This document shows positions 1 through 7,655 of a stretch of DNA of 32,825 nucleotides, one piece after another. The DNA lies in NCBI GenBank assembly GCA_964464925.1, contig CAYXLI010000048.1:1-32825 (forward strand), written 5' to 3'. A program made the translations under genes and the position numbers. Each line of letters begins with the position of its first letter. The first letter of the stretch is position 1. The notes below the pieces were generated by a model. The model was not told where the DNA came from and searched no databases. It was given only the letters and a program-made list of their open reading frames with translations. The stretch is from CAYXLI01 sp964464925 (lineage in GTDB: Bacteria > Acidobacteriota > Terriglobia > Bryobacterales > Bryobacteraceae).

Positions 1-148
1 AGGGTGGCATGGGGGTGGAACGCGCGAGGGTGGATCGGAGGTGGCGGGAGAAGCCGAAGTTGATGACCGACAGAGGGTTAGAGAGAAAGTCTGGGAATCG
101 CTAATCGGCGTGACTCACAACAGGTCTAATTGAGCTCGCTGCCCCCGA

Positions 149-172
149 GGGTGTAAATCGGATTGTGTAAAC
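149..172 (+). repeat. probable left terminal end of an IS256-type element
   Basis: The segment begins GGGTGTAAATCG and continues to a second GTGTAAAC at 165-172, so it contains two GTGTAAA cores. It lies 37 bases upstream of the transposase start. A G-rich end with GTGTAAA repeats just ahead of the transposase is the usual layout for this kind of element; that is inference. No matching inverted copy was found downstream, consistent with loss of the right half. Confidence 0.35.
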
Positions 173-208
173 GGTGATCCAACAAAGGAGAAAAATTAGA
201 GGACACCG

Positions 209-546
209 ATGGCAATCGATCCGAAGTTGATTGACAAGCTGCCGGCCGACTACATGCGGCCGGAGGACATCGTAGGCGGGAACCGGGTTGCTGACGCATC
301 TGACCAATGCTGTGCTGGTGCGGGCTCTAAACGCCGAACTGACGGACCACTTGGGATATCAAAAGCATGATCCGGTTGGCTGCAAGAGCGGGAACTCACG
401 GAACGGCAAGACGAGCAAGAAGCTGAAGAGTGATTTCGGCGAGATCGATCTGGGAACGCCGCGCGATCGCGACGGCAGCTTTGAGCCGAAGATCGTGGCC
501 AAGCACTAGACGCGATTCATCCGGATTTGACGACAAGATTCTGTCG
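209..546 (+). pseudogene. IS256-family (mutator type) transposase, N-terminal remnant, frameshifted
   Basis: An ATG at 209 with a good ribosome binding site (AAAGGAG, 184-190) opens a frame reading MAIDPKLIDKL. Around 275-287 the sense passes to another frame, which reads HLTNAVLVRALNAELTDHLG and then SGNSRNGKTSKKLKSDFGE. This is the conserved N-terminal block of IS256-family transposases, which normally run on to KHQTRFTGFDDKILSLYARG. Here the Gln codon after KH is a TAG (507-509), and GFDDKILS reappears in a third frame at 523-546. The catalytic DDE region is absent. The copy is therefore dead: at least two frameshifts, one nonsense change and a large 3' deletion. Family assignment is confident; the exact IS is not named. 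Confidence 0.85.
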
Positions 547-835
547 GTGGATGCACACGCTTCAGTTCAACATCACCGAGTCTCGCCGTTGCAATCATTG
601 AGGACTCGGTTGCGAATTCTAGACGTATCTGGACCGTCACAGCGGCGAACGTCATACAAGAGCTTCACGCGCCCCGGCAAACCAGGATCGTCGGAATTGC
701 GCCCGCGATCTGGTTGGTGTGTATATGGATAAGTACTAGGACTCGCTATCCAACAACGCGGAGGCTATGAGGGCTCGGTCCAGACAGCCGCGTCAACGGA
801 GACAAACGTACGACCGACTTCATGGTTAAGACATT
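547..835. other. degenerate stretch between relics, no gene seen
   Basis: All frames are short or broken and no recognisable family motif was found. It probably derives from the decayed element and flanking DNA, since recognisable relics lie directly on both sides. Confidence 0.4.
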
Positions 836-922
836 GCGGCAAGTCTGGAAACGGTTACACGCGACTGGCGGGTGGCCAAGGCCTGGCTCTTTCGCGAGCT
901 GTCTCGAGGATCGAGGAACTGA
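836..922 (+). pseudogene. 3' remnant of an ECF-type RNA polymerase sigma factor
   Basis: The frame ends in ETVTRDWRVAKAWLFRELSR followed by a few residues and TGA at 920-922. This strongly resembles the C-terminal end of region 4 helix-turn-helix in the ECF sigma factors common in Acidobacteriota and Planctomycetota (a typical ending is SVKRDWxxAKAWLxREL). Only about 28 codons remain; the sequence directly upstream does not continue the family. It is antisense to, and abuts, the end of a ureF fragment, so both genes appear cut at one junction near 921. The family call rests on a short motif. Confidence 0.6.
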
Positions 923-1130
923 CGTCGCAAGACCGGCGCACAAAAACTGCATCCAACACCCCTGCTTCTTCCAGATAGGCGTTCAGGAAAGCTTCCACGT
1001 CTTCCGGCGTCGGGCTTCCTTCGTCGCCCAGAGTCTCGAGTCCAAAGGAGTGCGCCGTTCCGCCGATGGCAAGAGCCGAGTCGGCCAACTGCAGCAAGCG
1101 CAGAAATGCGATTTCCCCAATGAGTCTCAC
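921..1130 (-). pseudogene. ureF: UreF urease accessory protein, N-terminal fragment
   Basis: Reading leftwards from a GTG at 1130 the frame gives LLQLADSALAIGGTAHSFGL, then EDVEAFLNAYLEEAG and LDAVFVRR. The pattern LLQLxDSAxPxGGxAHSxGLE is the N-terminal signature of UreF, a chaperone that helps load nickel into urease. Full UreF is about 220-240 residues; only about 68 are left. The frame then runs into DNA that on the other strand encodes a sigma factor tail. No other ure gene is visible, though the left flank is outside the window. In many UreF proteins the GG is preceded by P; here it is Ala-Ile. The fragment is presumably non-functional. Confidence 0.75.
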
Positions 1131-1374
1131 GTCAGCCTCCGTCGTTCCCAGAATACGTGTTGCCTTCCCCTCTGTTTTTGCACAGCGACGGGGTAAATGT
1201 GCGGCGTGGGATGCAAGCCTCCCCTCCACTTTCCCTCCCTTGAGGGCCTGCTTGCAGTGGCGCGAATAACGAAAAACAGTTTTCGATGTCGGTAAACGGG
1301 GGCGGATCACGCTTTACAAAATGGGCGGAGTTGAAATCCGCCTCGACTCGACTCAATCTCCAAGGAAACAAACG

Positions 1375-2091
1375 ATGAAGATAAACAGGGCAATTCTGCT
1401 CACCTTACTGCTTTCGGCGCTGCCGGCAACGGTGCCGGCAGCGACATTTAACCTGGCTAGCGACTTTTCGGCAAGCGCCAACCCCGCCGGCGTGTGGTCT
1501 TACGGCTATTCAACCACGCTCGGGGGGACCTTTAACCTATATACCGCTAACGGAACAGCGAACGGCATGGATTATTGGGGAGCACCTGGTGCTGGTCTGA
1601 CGCCGGGAGTTTTCCATAACGGAACTTCCACGACGACAACCTTAGCCGGCGTTTCTTACGCGCCGGGTGAGACTGGTTTCCATCCTGGACCCAGCGGGGA
1701 ATTCAGCATCTTCCGGTTTACTGCGCCTTCCGCGGGAAGCTACTCCCTATCTGCGTCGTTTTCCCTGGGGGACGTTGGCGGCACAGACGTTCACGTGCTG
1801 CAGAACGGAGTGTCGCTGTTCGATGGCCTTGTGAATCCATCCAATCAAACTGCCTCCTTCACGTCGCAGCAAACTCTGCTGAGCGGAAACACGATCGACT
1901 TCGTTTTGGGCGTCGGGCCCGACGGAAGCTATACTAGCGATTCCACCAAAGTTGCCGGAACGCTAACCACGGGACCGGCCTCGATGGTGCCGGAGCCCTC
2001 GACCTGGGCCATGGTGGGCGGAGCGGGTGTATTGGGCCTCATCGCGATTCGAAGGCGTAGATCGCAAGCGAGCAGCCAGTCGGCACTCTGA
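1375..2091 (+). CDS. exported PEP-CTERM sorting domain protein
   Basis: A 238-residue protein. The ATG at 1375 is preferred over an in-frame ATG at 1321 because it has AAGGAAAC 7-14 bases upstream and is followed at once by a signal peptide (MKINRAILLTLLLSALPATVPA, cleavage near residue 23). The middle is Gly/Ser/Thr-rich and looks like an all-beta extracellular domain; no enzyme motif was seen. The C terminus has VPEPSTWAMVGGAGVLGL followed by IRRRR, i.e. the PEP motif, a hydrophobic helix and a basic tail. By analogy with the family this tail is recognised and removed by exosortase at the inner membrane, and such proteins are often linked to exopolysaccharide or biofilm matrix. Exosortase is not in this window. 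A strong terminator follows directly. Confidence 0.85.
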   Translation: MKINRAILLTLLLSALPATVPAATFNLASDFSASANPAGVWSYGYSTTLGGTFNLYTANGTANGMDYWGAPGAGLTPGVFHNGTSTTTTLAGVSYAPGETGFHPGPSGEFSIFRFTAPSAGSYSLSASFSLGDVGGTDVHVLQNGVSLFDGLVNPSNQTASFTSQQTLLSGNTIDFVLGVGPDGSYTSDSTKVAGTLTTGPASMVPEPSTWAMVGGAGVLGLIAIRRRRSQASSQSAL

Positions 2092-2117
2092 TTCCCGTTT
2101 AGCGTCCGATTCTTTCT

Positions 2118-2169
2118 CCGGCAACGTGCTGGGAAGTGAAGTCTTCTACTTCCCGCCGTTGCCGGTTTT
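2118..2169 (+). terminator. intrinsic terminator of the PEP-CTERM gene
   Basis: An outer stem CCGGCAACG (2118-2126) pairs with CGTTGCCGG (2157-2165). An inner stem GGGAAGT (2131-2137) pairs with ACTTCCC (2148-2154), with a further GAAG/CTTC inside. TTTT follows at 2166-2169. It begins 27 bases after the stop codon. Confidence 0.8.
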
Positions 2170-2226
2170 GCGAGAGCCGGGCCGGTCATACCCCGGGAAA
2201 TTGCGCCGTCAGAAAACTCCGCGCCG

Positions 2227-2693
2227 CTACGCTTCTCTAAGTAGTTCCGTACGGTACTTCGGAGCAAGCGCTCTCGCTTCCTCGATGAACTCTGCCTGCT
2301 CTCTCTCGGTCAGTTCCGGCGGAGGCGTCGTGCGCGTGGCAACCGGTACCCCAACTTCCATAAAGAACTTCTCCTGTCCCGCGTGGCCGTCACGAACCTT
2401 TTCGAGCGCCTTCTGAAAAGCGACCGATGCGGCTTTCCTCTTCTGCAGTGTCTCAGATCTCGCTCTTCCTCACTGGAGAGTGTGCAAACGATGTGCTGCC
2501 GGCCTTCGAGTTCTGCGGAACGTATCAGCTTCTGCGCCAGTGGGATTTCGCTCTCTTCGCAGCGTATGACCCTTGGGTTCACGCGCGGTGGAAATTGGGT
2601 GGGAACTATGATGCCTGTCACCGAATTTCGGCTGTTCTGCTGTAAGATACTCAATGTTACCTCGAATATCTCTAGCGTTACTAGCTGTAGCAA
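2227..2693 (-). pseudogene. possible broken small gene, family not recognised
   Basis: Reading leftwards, one frame (from about 2693) gives a plausible sequence including EESEIPLAQKLIRSAELEGR and IVCTLSSEEERDL. A second frame continues naturally from about 2450 with ETLQKRKAASVAFQKALEKV, then FMEVGVPV and TPPPELTEREQAEFIEEA, ending at a TAG at 2227-2229. The second part has coding-like composition (Glu/Arg/Ala-rich helices) but no start codon in its own frame after an upstream TGA. A one-base frameshift around 2445-2455 would join the two. The function is unknown. It is also possible that this is simply non-coding. Confidence 0.3.
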
Positions 2694-2701
2694 GGAGCTC
2701 T

Positions 2702-4513
2702 ATGTTCGCGAAAAAGATTGCTGCGGTTGCTTTGTTCTGTCTTTGCCCCACTGCCTTTGCTGACCTCACCACGGATCAGAAACTTAACGATTTCACCCAA
2801 TTGGCTGCCCTGTATGCCCGTAACTACGGACCGTATGAGGCCAAGAGGGATTTCTTCGGATTCGACCTTTATCAGATCCAACCTTGGCTGGATCAAGTCC
2901 GGGCGTCTAAAAGCGACCTAGAGTTCTTTGACATCTGTGTCAAATATGTAGCCGGCCTCCGGGATAGCCACGACGAATTCACCATTCGGTCCAGCTATGA
3001 AGCGTACCTGCCGATCTCCGTCGGTATCTACGACGGAAGGGTTCTGATCGACAGCATCGACCGTAAGTTCCTGCCGTCCGCGGCCTATCCGTTCCGGGTG
3101 GGCGATGAACTGGTGTCCCTCGACGGAAAAAGCATGCAGGATTGGATTCAGGAGTTGGATCCCTACACCGTCAACGGAGCCTCCAATGCCGTGAGCCGCG
3201 CCCGCATCGCCGCAAATCTTGCGGTGGACCGTTATCAGGCATGGTGGCCCACGTCGCCGCTATCGATAGGGGATAAGACGAGCGCTAGTTTGGCTATCAG
3301 GCGGCAATCGGGCGAGATCGAGACCTATCCCGTGAATTGGCAGATCCTGGGAACGCCTGTTATGGGAGAAGGCCCGATCCCCGGTTTCCCTACTGCCGCC
3401 AAGCAAGCCAGGCGACGCCCGCAGATAGCCACCATGACACGGCCGAAGGGAGACCCGGAAGACGGCCTCGACCCCAACCCGTGGGGAGTGGGAACGCTGG
3501 CGCCTGAGGAAGTACCGGCCGAGGTGGTTCCAGAGTACCTCGCAGCGCAACGAATGCTCACGGTGGCTCTGCCGCTCGTTAATGAGAACGGCAGCGTTAC
3601 TCCATTTGGCTCGACCTTGCCCGTGTTCAACCCGCCGGCCGGATTTAAGGTAAGGCTGGGCGCGCGCTCATCCGACTTCTTCGTTTCCGGCACCTTTCCT
3701 GTGGGCTCGCGGACGGTGGGGTTCCTTCGCATTCCGACGATGTCGCCTTCCAATTCGAGTTCGGCTTACACGCAGTTCGCGAACGAAATCATCTACCTCC
3801 AGGCGAATACAGATGGCCTGGTTGTGGACGTGATGGGGAACGGTGGAGGAAGCGTTTGTTACGCCCAGAATCTGGCGAGCGCGCTGATTCCGCACACCTT
3901 CCGGGGGATTGCCTATCAAGTGCGCGCAACCCAGTACTGGCTCGCTGTATTCGGCAACTCGCTCACCAATGCGAAACTCAACAAGGCCCCGGAATATGTG
4001 CAGGTCCTCTATGGGGAGTATCTTAAGCAGATCCAGCAGGCTTTCTCGGAGAACCGCGGGATGACCGGTTCCGTGCCCATTTGCGGCGTGAGCTTGGACA
4101 TTCCACCGGCCCAGGACAGCAGCGGGAACATGGTGGCTTATACGAAGCCGATCGTGGTTCTGACGGACAACTTTACGTTGTCGGCAGCGGAGGCGTTTAC
4201 GATGTTGCTGCAGGATGAAGAGCGGGCTACGATTTTCGGCACCCTCACAGACGGCGGCGGCGGAAACGTCAACAGCTACAATGCGGGCGCTTTCTCAGAG
4301 GGGTTGACGCGGGTCACGCAGGGACTGATTACGCGGAAAGCGCCGGTGGCCGTGCCTGGTTTCCCGGCTCTCCAATATTACGATGGGGTCGGGATCTACC
4401 CGGATATTCAGGCTGATTATATGACCAGGGACAACCTGATGAGCGGCGGTGCCTCCTTCGTGAGTGCGTTCTCCTCCGCCATTGCCGGTTTATTAGATAA
4501 GGTTCAGCAGTAA
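2702..4513 (+). CDS. secreted S41-family (C-terminal processing/tricorn-like) peptidase
   Basis: A 603-residue protein. The ATG at 2702 is chosen over one at 2654 because AAGGAG lies at 2691-2696 and a signal peptide follows (MFAKKIAAVALFCLCPTAFA). Residues 20-110 are helical; about 110-225 look like a PDZ-type substrate domain (GDELVSLDG). The C-terminal half has the S41 fold: VGFLRIPTMSP, DGLVVDVMGNGGG near residue 376, then NFTLSAAEAF with the probable nucleophile Ser494. Where bacterial Ctp enzymes have GExTxGKG, providing the general-base Lys, this protein has GTLTDGGGGN. That is closer to the S41B (tricorn/IRBP) arrangement, in which His serves as base. It likely cleaves periplasmic or extracellular proteins; the substrate is unknown. 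It is monocistronic and convergent with the next gene. Confidence 0.8.
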   Translation: MFAKKIAAVALFCLCPTAFADLTTDQKLNDFTQLAALYARNYGPYEAKRDFFGFDLYQIQPWLDQVRASKSDLEFFDICVKYVAGLRDSHDEFTIRSSYEAYLPISVGIYDGRVLIDSIDRKFLPSAAYPFRVGDELVSLDGKSMQDWIQELDPYTVNGASNAVSRARIAANLAVDRYQAWWPTSPLSIGDKTSASLAIRRQSGEIETYPVNWQILGTPVMGEGPIPGFPTAAKQARRRPQIATMTRPKGDPEDGLDPNPWGVGTLAPEEVPAEVVPEYLAAQRMLTVALPLVNENGSVTPFGSTLPVFNPPAGFKVRLGARSSDFFVSGTFPVGSRTVGFLRIPTMSPSNSSSAYTQFANEIIYLQANTDGLVVDVMGNGGGSVCYAQNLASALIPHTFRGIAYQVRATQYWLAVFGNSLTNAKLNKAPEYVQVLYGEYLKQIQQAFSENRGMTGSVPICGVSLDIPPAQDSSGNMVAYTKPIVVLTDNFTLSAAEAFTMLLQDEERATIFGTLTDGGGGNVNSYNAGAFSEGLTRVTQGLITRKAPVAVPGFPALQYYDGVGIYPDIQADYMTRDNLMSGGASFVSAFSSAIAGLLDKVQQ

Positions 4514-4551
4514 GAGAACTGCCGGACTTCGGTGCCGCGGCGGTGCTTTGG

Positions 4552-4576
4552 AAATACGGTGACCGTCACGGTATTT
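4552..4576. terminator. bidirectional terminator between convergent genes
   Basis: AAATAC (4552-4557) pairs with GTATTT (4571-4576) and GTGAC (4559-4563) with GTCAC (4565-4569), with one G/G mismatch. A T-run follows on the plus side and A's precede on the left, so it can act in both directions. The stop codon of the minus-strand gene lies inside the hairpin. Confidence 0.65.
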
Positions 4577-4829
4577 TATATGGCTTATAGCGGTTGGCCT
4601 GCAGGAGTGCGCGCGTGCTTGCTTCGGCTTCGGGGGCGACGTAGAAGAATGCACCGACGCGTTCGCTTGAGAAGATCAGGCCGCCCTTGTAGGTGTCCGG
4701 CTCGACGAGGTAATCCACTTGGGAGGCTGTCAGGAGTTCTTCCAGCGCCAATGCTTCCTTCAGCTTTTTCGCAATATAGACGAGAACGAGTTCCGTCTCT
4801 TCGCTGAAGAAGTCCGGTTCACGGCGCAT
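4566..4829 (-). CDS. small DUF2007-like protein
   Basis: An 87-residue protein. The pattern LVLVYIAKKLKEALALEELL, then QVDYLVEPDTY, with GAFFYVAPEAEASTRALL near the end, resembles the DUF2007 / putative signal-transducing protein family. Those are small ferredoxin-like alpha-beta domains that often bear a V-hydrophobic-x-x-x-x-EA-x-x-x-x-x-L pattern. It is the last gene of a minus-strand unit (dacB, zinc ribbon, 146-residue protein, this), with 3 bases between it and the gene before. The role is unknown. The family link is from pattern memory only. Confidence 0.6.
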   Translation of the reverse strand: MRREPDFFSEETELVLVYIAKKLKEALALEELLTASQVDYLVEPDTYKGGLIFSSERVGAFFYVAPEAEASTRALLQANRYKPYKIP

Positions 4830-4832
4830 CGG

Positions 4833-5273
4833 CTAAGCCGGCACGCCGACGCGCGCGGCAAAGGCCTGATATGCCTCAGGTCCATTTTGCTCGACGATCG
4901 GGATCAGCCGCTTCGCCGCAGCTTCCAGGTTCTTGTATGCGCCGGGGTTCTTCATCGCCGTGCGGTATTCGGGCAGGATGTGGCGGACGCGCTCCCACGT
5001 CATCAGCAGTTCCAGTCCGCTTTGCGCGTATAACTCCTCGTGGAGGACACCGGATACGAGAAATGACGACACCATTTCCCAGTACGTGGTCACCATGCGG
5101 AAATAGGCGTTCTCCTGCGATCCGGGAGGACACATCTGTTTCCACTGATCGAGCGTCTTGCATTTGCAGTTGGCTGCGAACCAGGCGCGTGCCTCGCGCA
5201 GCTTCTCTTCGCGCCGCAGTTCGTACAGACGCAGGATCAAATTCGCGTCTTCTGTGGTGGGCATCCGGCTCAT
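4833..5273 (-). CDS. conserved hypothetical protein, 146 residues (possibly DUF4760-like)
   Basis: The ATG at 5273 has AAGGAA about 9 bases upstream; an ATG at 5264 (MPTTED) is the alternative. The protein is soluble and helical, without signal peptide: ANLILRLYELRREEKLREAR, a WF pair, KCKTLDQWKQMCPPGS, then YFRMVTTYWEMVSSFLVSG and LFxxSGLELLMTWERV-type helices, ending near a ProValGlyVal tail. The alternating conserved Trp/aromatic positions resemble DUF4760-type helical proteins, but this is a weak resemblance. It starts 5 bases after the stop of the zinc-ribbon gene, so the two are probably translated from one message. No function is assigned. Confidence 0.7.
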   Translation of the reverse strand: MSRMPTTEDANLILRLYELRREEKLREARAWFAANCKCKTLDQWKQMCPPGSQENAYFRMVTTYWEMVSSFLVSGVLHEELYAQSGLELLMTWERVRHILPEYRTAMKNPGAYKNLEAAAKRLIPIVEQNGPEAYQAFAARVGVPA

Positions 5274-5278
5274 CTTGT

Positions 5279-5506
5279 TTAGTTCCTTCCGCAGAGACCC
5301 GGTGTTTTGCACATGCCGGAGGGGCAGCCGCCCATGGGAGCGGGCGCTCCGGATCCACCGCCATTGGCGTGAGCGGCGAAGGTGGAAAGTTCCTGCTTCA
5401 GATGCGTCTTGCCGCAGGAGGGGCAAAACACTTCGGTGGTATTTCCGCGGACCAACTTCTCAAAGCGCGTTCCGCAGTCGGTGCAACTGTACTCGTAGAT
5501 CGGCAT
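5279..5506 (-). CDS. FmdB-type zinc ribbon protein
   Basis: A 75-residue protein beginning MPIYEYSCTDCGTRFEKLV and then VFCPSCGKTHLKQELSTF. The CxxC...CxxC zinc ribbon within the first 35 residues and the MPxYEYxCxxCG opening are diagnostic of the FmdB/putative regulatory protein family. After a Gly/Ala-rich linker the tail carries three further cysteines (GGCPSGMCKTPGLCG), as is common in this family. The name comes from a proposed regulator of formamidase, but most members are simply small zinc proteins of unknown role. It starts 4 bases after dacB ends and precedes the 146-residue gene by 5 bases, so it is part of that operon. Confidence 0.9.
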   Translation of the reverse strand: MPIYEYSCTDCGTRFEKLVRGNTTEVFCPSCGKTHLKQELSTFAAHANGGGSGAPAPMGGCPSGMCKTPGLCGRN

Positions 5507-5510
5507 AGGC

Positions 5511-6971
5511 TTACTTGCTGGAGATGAATCCCATCACGATTTTATCAGCGATCTCCCGCACTTCCGAAGCCGGCGCATTGAAGTTGTTTGTCATGAGGGA
5601 GAAGATCAGGGCTCGTCCGCCGGGCGGGAGAATGTAGCCTGACAGCGCGGCCACGTGAGTGAGGCTGCCCGTCTTGGCATGGACGGCGTTGGCGTCCGTG
5701 AATCCCTTGAAGCGTTTGTCGAGCGTGCCGTCCTCCCCGCCGACCGGCAGCAGCCCGACCCATGTTTCCCGGTTCGGCGACCGCCACATGGAGAGTAAGA
5801 GCTGAGCCGTGGTTGCCGGTGTGGTGAGGGTGAGCCGCGAGAGCCCGGATCCGTCTTCGAAGTGGTCCTGCTTGCCGGGTACGCCGATCTCTGTGAGAAA
5901 TTCCTGTAGCTGATTGAGTGCTTCGCGGCGAGTGCCGAAGCCGGTCTGCTGACGCGCGACCTCGCGGAGCACCATCTCGGCGTGAAGGTTCTGGCTCTCC
6001 TTATCGATGATACGGAGGGCGTCGGCGAGCGGAGGGGAAGAATAGCGCGCCAACTCGACCGCAGGCGCCGGAAATGCGGTTTCGTCCGTGCGCCGGTGCC
6101 GCGCGACTGCGCGTCCCCGCACGGTGATGCCGTGTTGTTCGAGCACAAACCGGAGTGCCTTAGCCGCGAAGAGAGCGGGATCGTCCACGGCGAGCCGCGT
6201 CTTTTGCTCCTGGCTTCGGAGCTGGATGACGCCGGAGATGGTCAGCTCATTCGACCCGGGCATGCGCTCGTAATGGATCCTGGTTTGTGCCTCTTCCGTG
6301 CGCACACGGTTGTGGACAATCAGCGGCTCGATGGGAGGGTCGAAGGAGAGTACAGGGGAATCGCCGGGAGCCGAACCGGCACGCACGATGACATTAACGG
6401 CGTTGTCGTTGACGGTCAGAGCGCTGACTGCCGCGCCGTATTCATATGGAGCGTCGTCGACCGCCCAACCTGGGGGATAAGGCTCATATGCATATGCCGT
6501 GTCATCGCCGATTATGTCTCCCGTGATGCTGTGAACGCCTTTGGTGACGAGTTGGTCCGCAAGCAGGCGCAGTTTCGCAAGCGGGTCCTGCAAGGGGTCG
6601 TCCTTGACATAAGGGATGGCGCGACCGGAAAGGTTCGGGTCGCCTCCACCGAGGAGGATCAGATCGCCTTGTAAGGTGCCGTTCGCGGCGGGCTGGGCAT
6701 CGGCCATGATGCGCGTGAGGAAGCGGAAATCGGGGCCGAGTTTTTGGAGTGCCAAAGCCGTGGAATAGAGCTTTGTGTTGGAAGCGGGTACGAAGAAATG
6801 GTCGGCGTTCTTTTCATACACGACCTCGCCGGTTTCGGCATCCAGAACACGGATTCCCCAGAATGCCTGGCGCGCGGCGGGCGAGTCCTGGATGAGCGCG
6901 TCGATGTGCGCCGATGCGGTCTGCGCCGGTACACAGAGCGAAGTTGCGAGGAAGAGCGCTGCCAAACGCAT
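5511..6971 (-). CDS. dacB: D-alanyl-D-alanine carboxypeptidase/endopeptidase (PBP4 type)
   Basis: A 486-residue periplasmic enzyme that trims or cleaves peptidoglycan peptides. The signal peptide is MRLAALFLATSLCVPAQTASA. All three penicillin-binding motifs are visible: SxxK as S64-N-T-K67 (PASNTK), SxN as S326-Q-N328, and KTG with K433 (HAKTGS). The family block DGSGLSRLTL lies between the second and third, and the large inserted domain between SxxK and SxN that marks the S13 family is present (GDPNLSG, GDDTAYAYE). The start at 6971 is preferred over 6992 because of the signal peptide. No Shine-Dalgarno sequence precedes it; a TATAAT box on the minus strand ends 10 bases from the ATG, suggesting a near-leaderless message. 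First gene of a four-gene unit. Confidence 0.9.
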   Translation of the reverse strand: MRLAALFLATSLCVPAQTASAHIDALIQDSPAARQAFWGIRVLDAETGEVVYEKNADHFFVPASNTKLYSTALALQKLGPDFRFLTRIMADAQPAANGTLQGDLILLGGGDPNLSGRAIPYVKDDPLQDPLAKLRLLADQLVTKGVHSITGDIIGDDTAYAYEPYPPGWAVDDAPYEYGAAVSALTVNDNAVNVIVRAGSAPGDSPVLSFDPPIEPLIVHNRVRTEEAQTRIHYERMPGSNELTISGVIQLRSQEQKTRLAVDDPALFAAKALRFVLEQHGITVRGRAVARHRRTDETAFPAPAVELARYSSPPLADALRIIDKESQNLHAEMVLREVARQQTGFGTRREALNQLQEFLTEIGVPGKQDHFEDGSGLSRLTLTTPATTAQLLLSMWRSPNRETWVGLLPVGGEDGTLDKRFKGFTDANAVHAKTGSLTHVAALSGYILPPGGRALIFSLMTNNFNAPASEVREIADKIVMGFISSK

Positions 6972-6995
6972 GAATCCCGGATTATACTGCAAGGC
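6959..6995. promoter_or_regulatory. overlapping divergent promoters, both at near-leaderless distance
   Basis: Only 24 bases separate the two start codons (6971 minus, 6996 plus). ATTATACT at 6981-6988 reads as TATAAT on the minus strand (6986 to 6981) and TATACT on the plus strand (6983-6988). Predicted starts of transcription are about 6974 (minus) and 6995 (plus), at or within 3 bases of the ATGs. The plus promoter has CTGCCA at 6959-6964 as a weak -35 with an 18-base spacer; no -35 is evident for the minus promoter. Confidence 0.5.
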
Positions 6996-7649
6996 ATGCG
7001 GACGGCCGTTTGCCCGATCGTGTTTTGCGCCGTGGCGCTGTATGCGGGGACGGAGCCGAAAGCGAAACCGCCGGACTATCCTGCCTCGTCGGCGATCCCT
7101 TCAGGCGGTTGGATCGCGGCGGACTTCGGCGGGCATACATTTTCGGCCGAGAACACGAGTTTGTTTGTGGAAGATTACCTGTGCATTGAAGTGGCGATCT
7201 TTCCAGCGGCGGGCGGGAAAGAGATTCCGGTGTCGGCAGCGCAGTTCGGGTTGCGGCTGAATCATCGCAAGCCACTACTGGCGCAGACTCCCGGTATGGT
7301 GGCCGCTTCGTTGAAGTACACGGATTGGGGCCAGAGGCCGACAACGATTGGTCAGGTGGGTCCGGTGGTGATCGGACCGACGCCGCAGTCACGTTTCCCA
7401 GGCGACCCGAGCGACCGGCGTACACGCGTTCCGCCTACGGTCAGTTCGGATCCGGCGGCGGAGGCGGAACGTCCTCCAAAGGTGACGGCGGCGGAGGCGG
7501 TTGTTCATGTTGCCTTGGAGGAAGGGCCCACGCGGTCGGTGCGGTCCGGGTATCTGTACTTCCCGTATAGGGGCAAGCTCGACAAGCTGCACTCGATCGA
7601 GTTGGTCTACTCGGGTGGCGAGGCTCCGGTGAGCGTGAAACTCAGGTAG
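6996..7649 (+). CDS. exported protein of unknown function
   Basis: A 217-residue protein beginning MRTAVCPIVFCAVALYAGTE, a short signal peptide or lipoprotein-like leader (the Cys at position 6 is too early for a lipobox). The middle has short beta-like segments (GGWIAADFGGHTF, CIEVAIFPAAG), a Pro/Arg/Ala-rich disordered stretch around residues 120-160, and a C-terminal segment YLYFPYRGKLDKLHSIELVY. No catalytic motif was recognised. It is divergent from dacB and convergent, by 6 bases, with the MFS gene. An in-frame upstream extension to 6744 exists but runs antisense through dacB and is rejected. It may be a cell-envelope protein, on context only. Confidence 0.7.
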   Translation: MRTAVCPIVFCAVALYAGTEPKAKPPDYPASSAIPSGGWIAADFGGHTFSAENTSLFVEDYLCIEVAIFPAAGGKEIPVSAAQFGLRLNHRKPLLAQTPGMVAASLKYTDWGQRPTTIGQVGPVVIGPTPQSRFPGDPSDRRTRVPPTVSSDPAAEAERPPKVTAAEAVVHVALEEGPTRSVRSGYLYFPYRGKLDKLHSIELVYSGGEAPVSVKLR

Positions 7650-7655
7650 TTATTT

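Noticed and set aside
6744..6995. Upstream extension of the 6996 gene
   Set aside because: It is antisense to the well-supported dacB gene and has no signal; the signal peptide begins at 6996.
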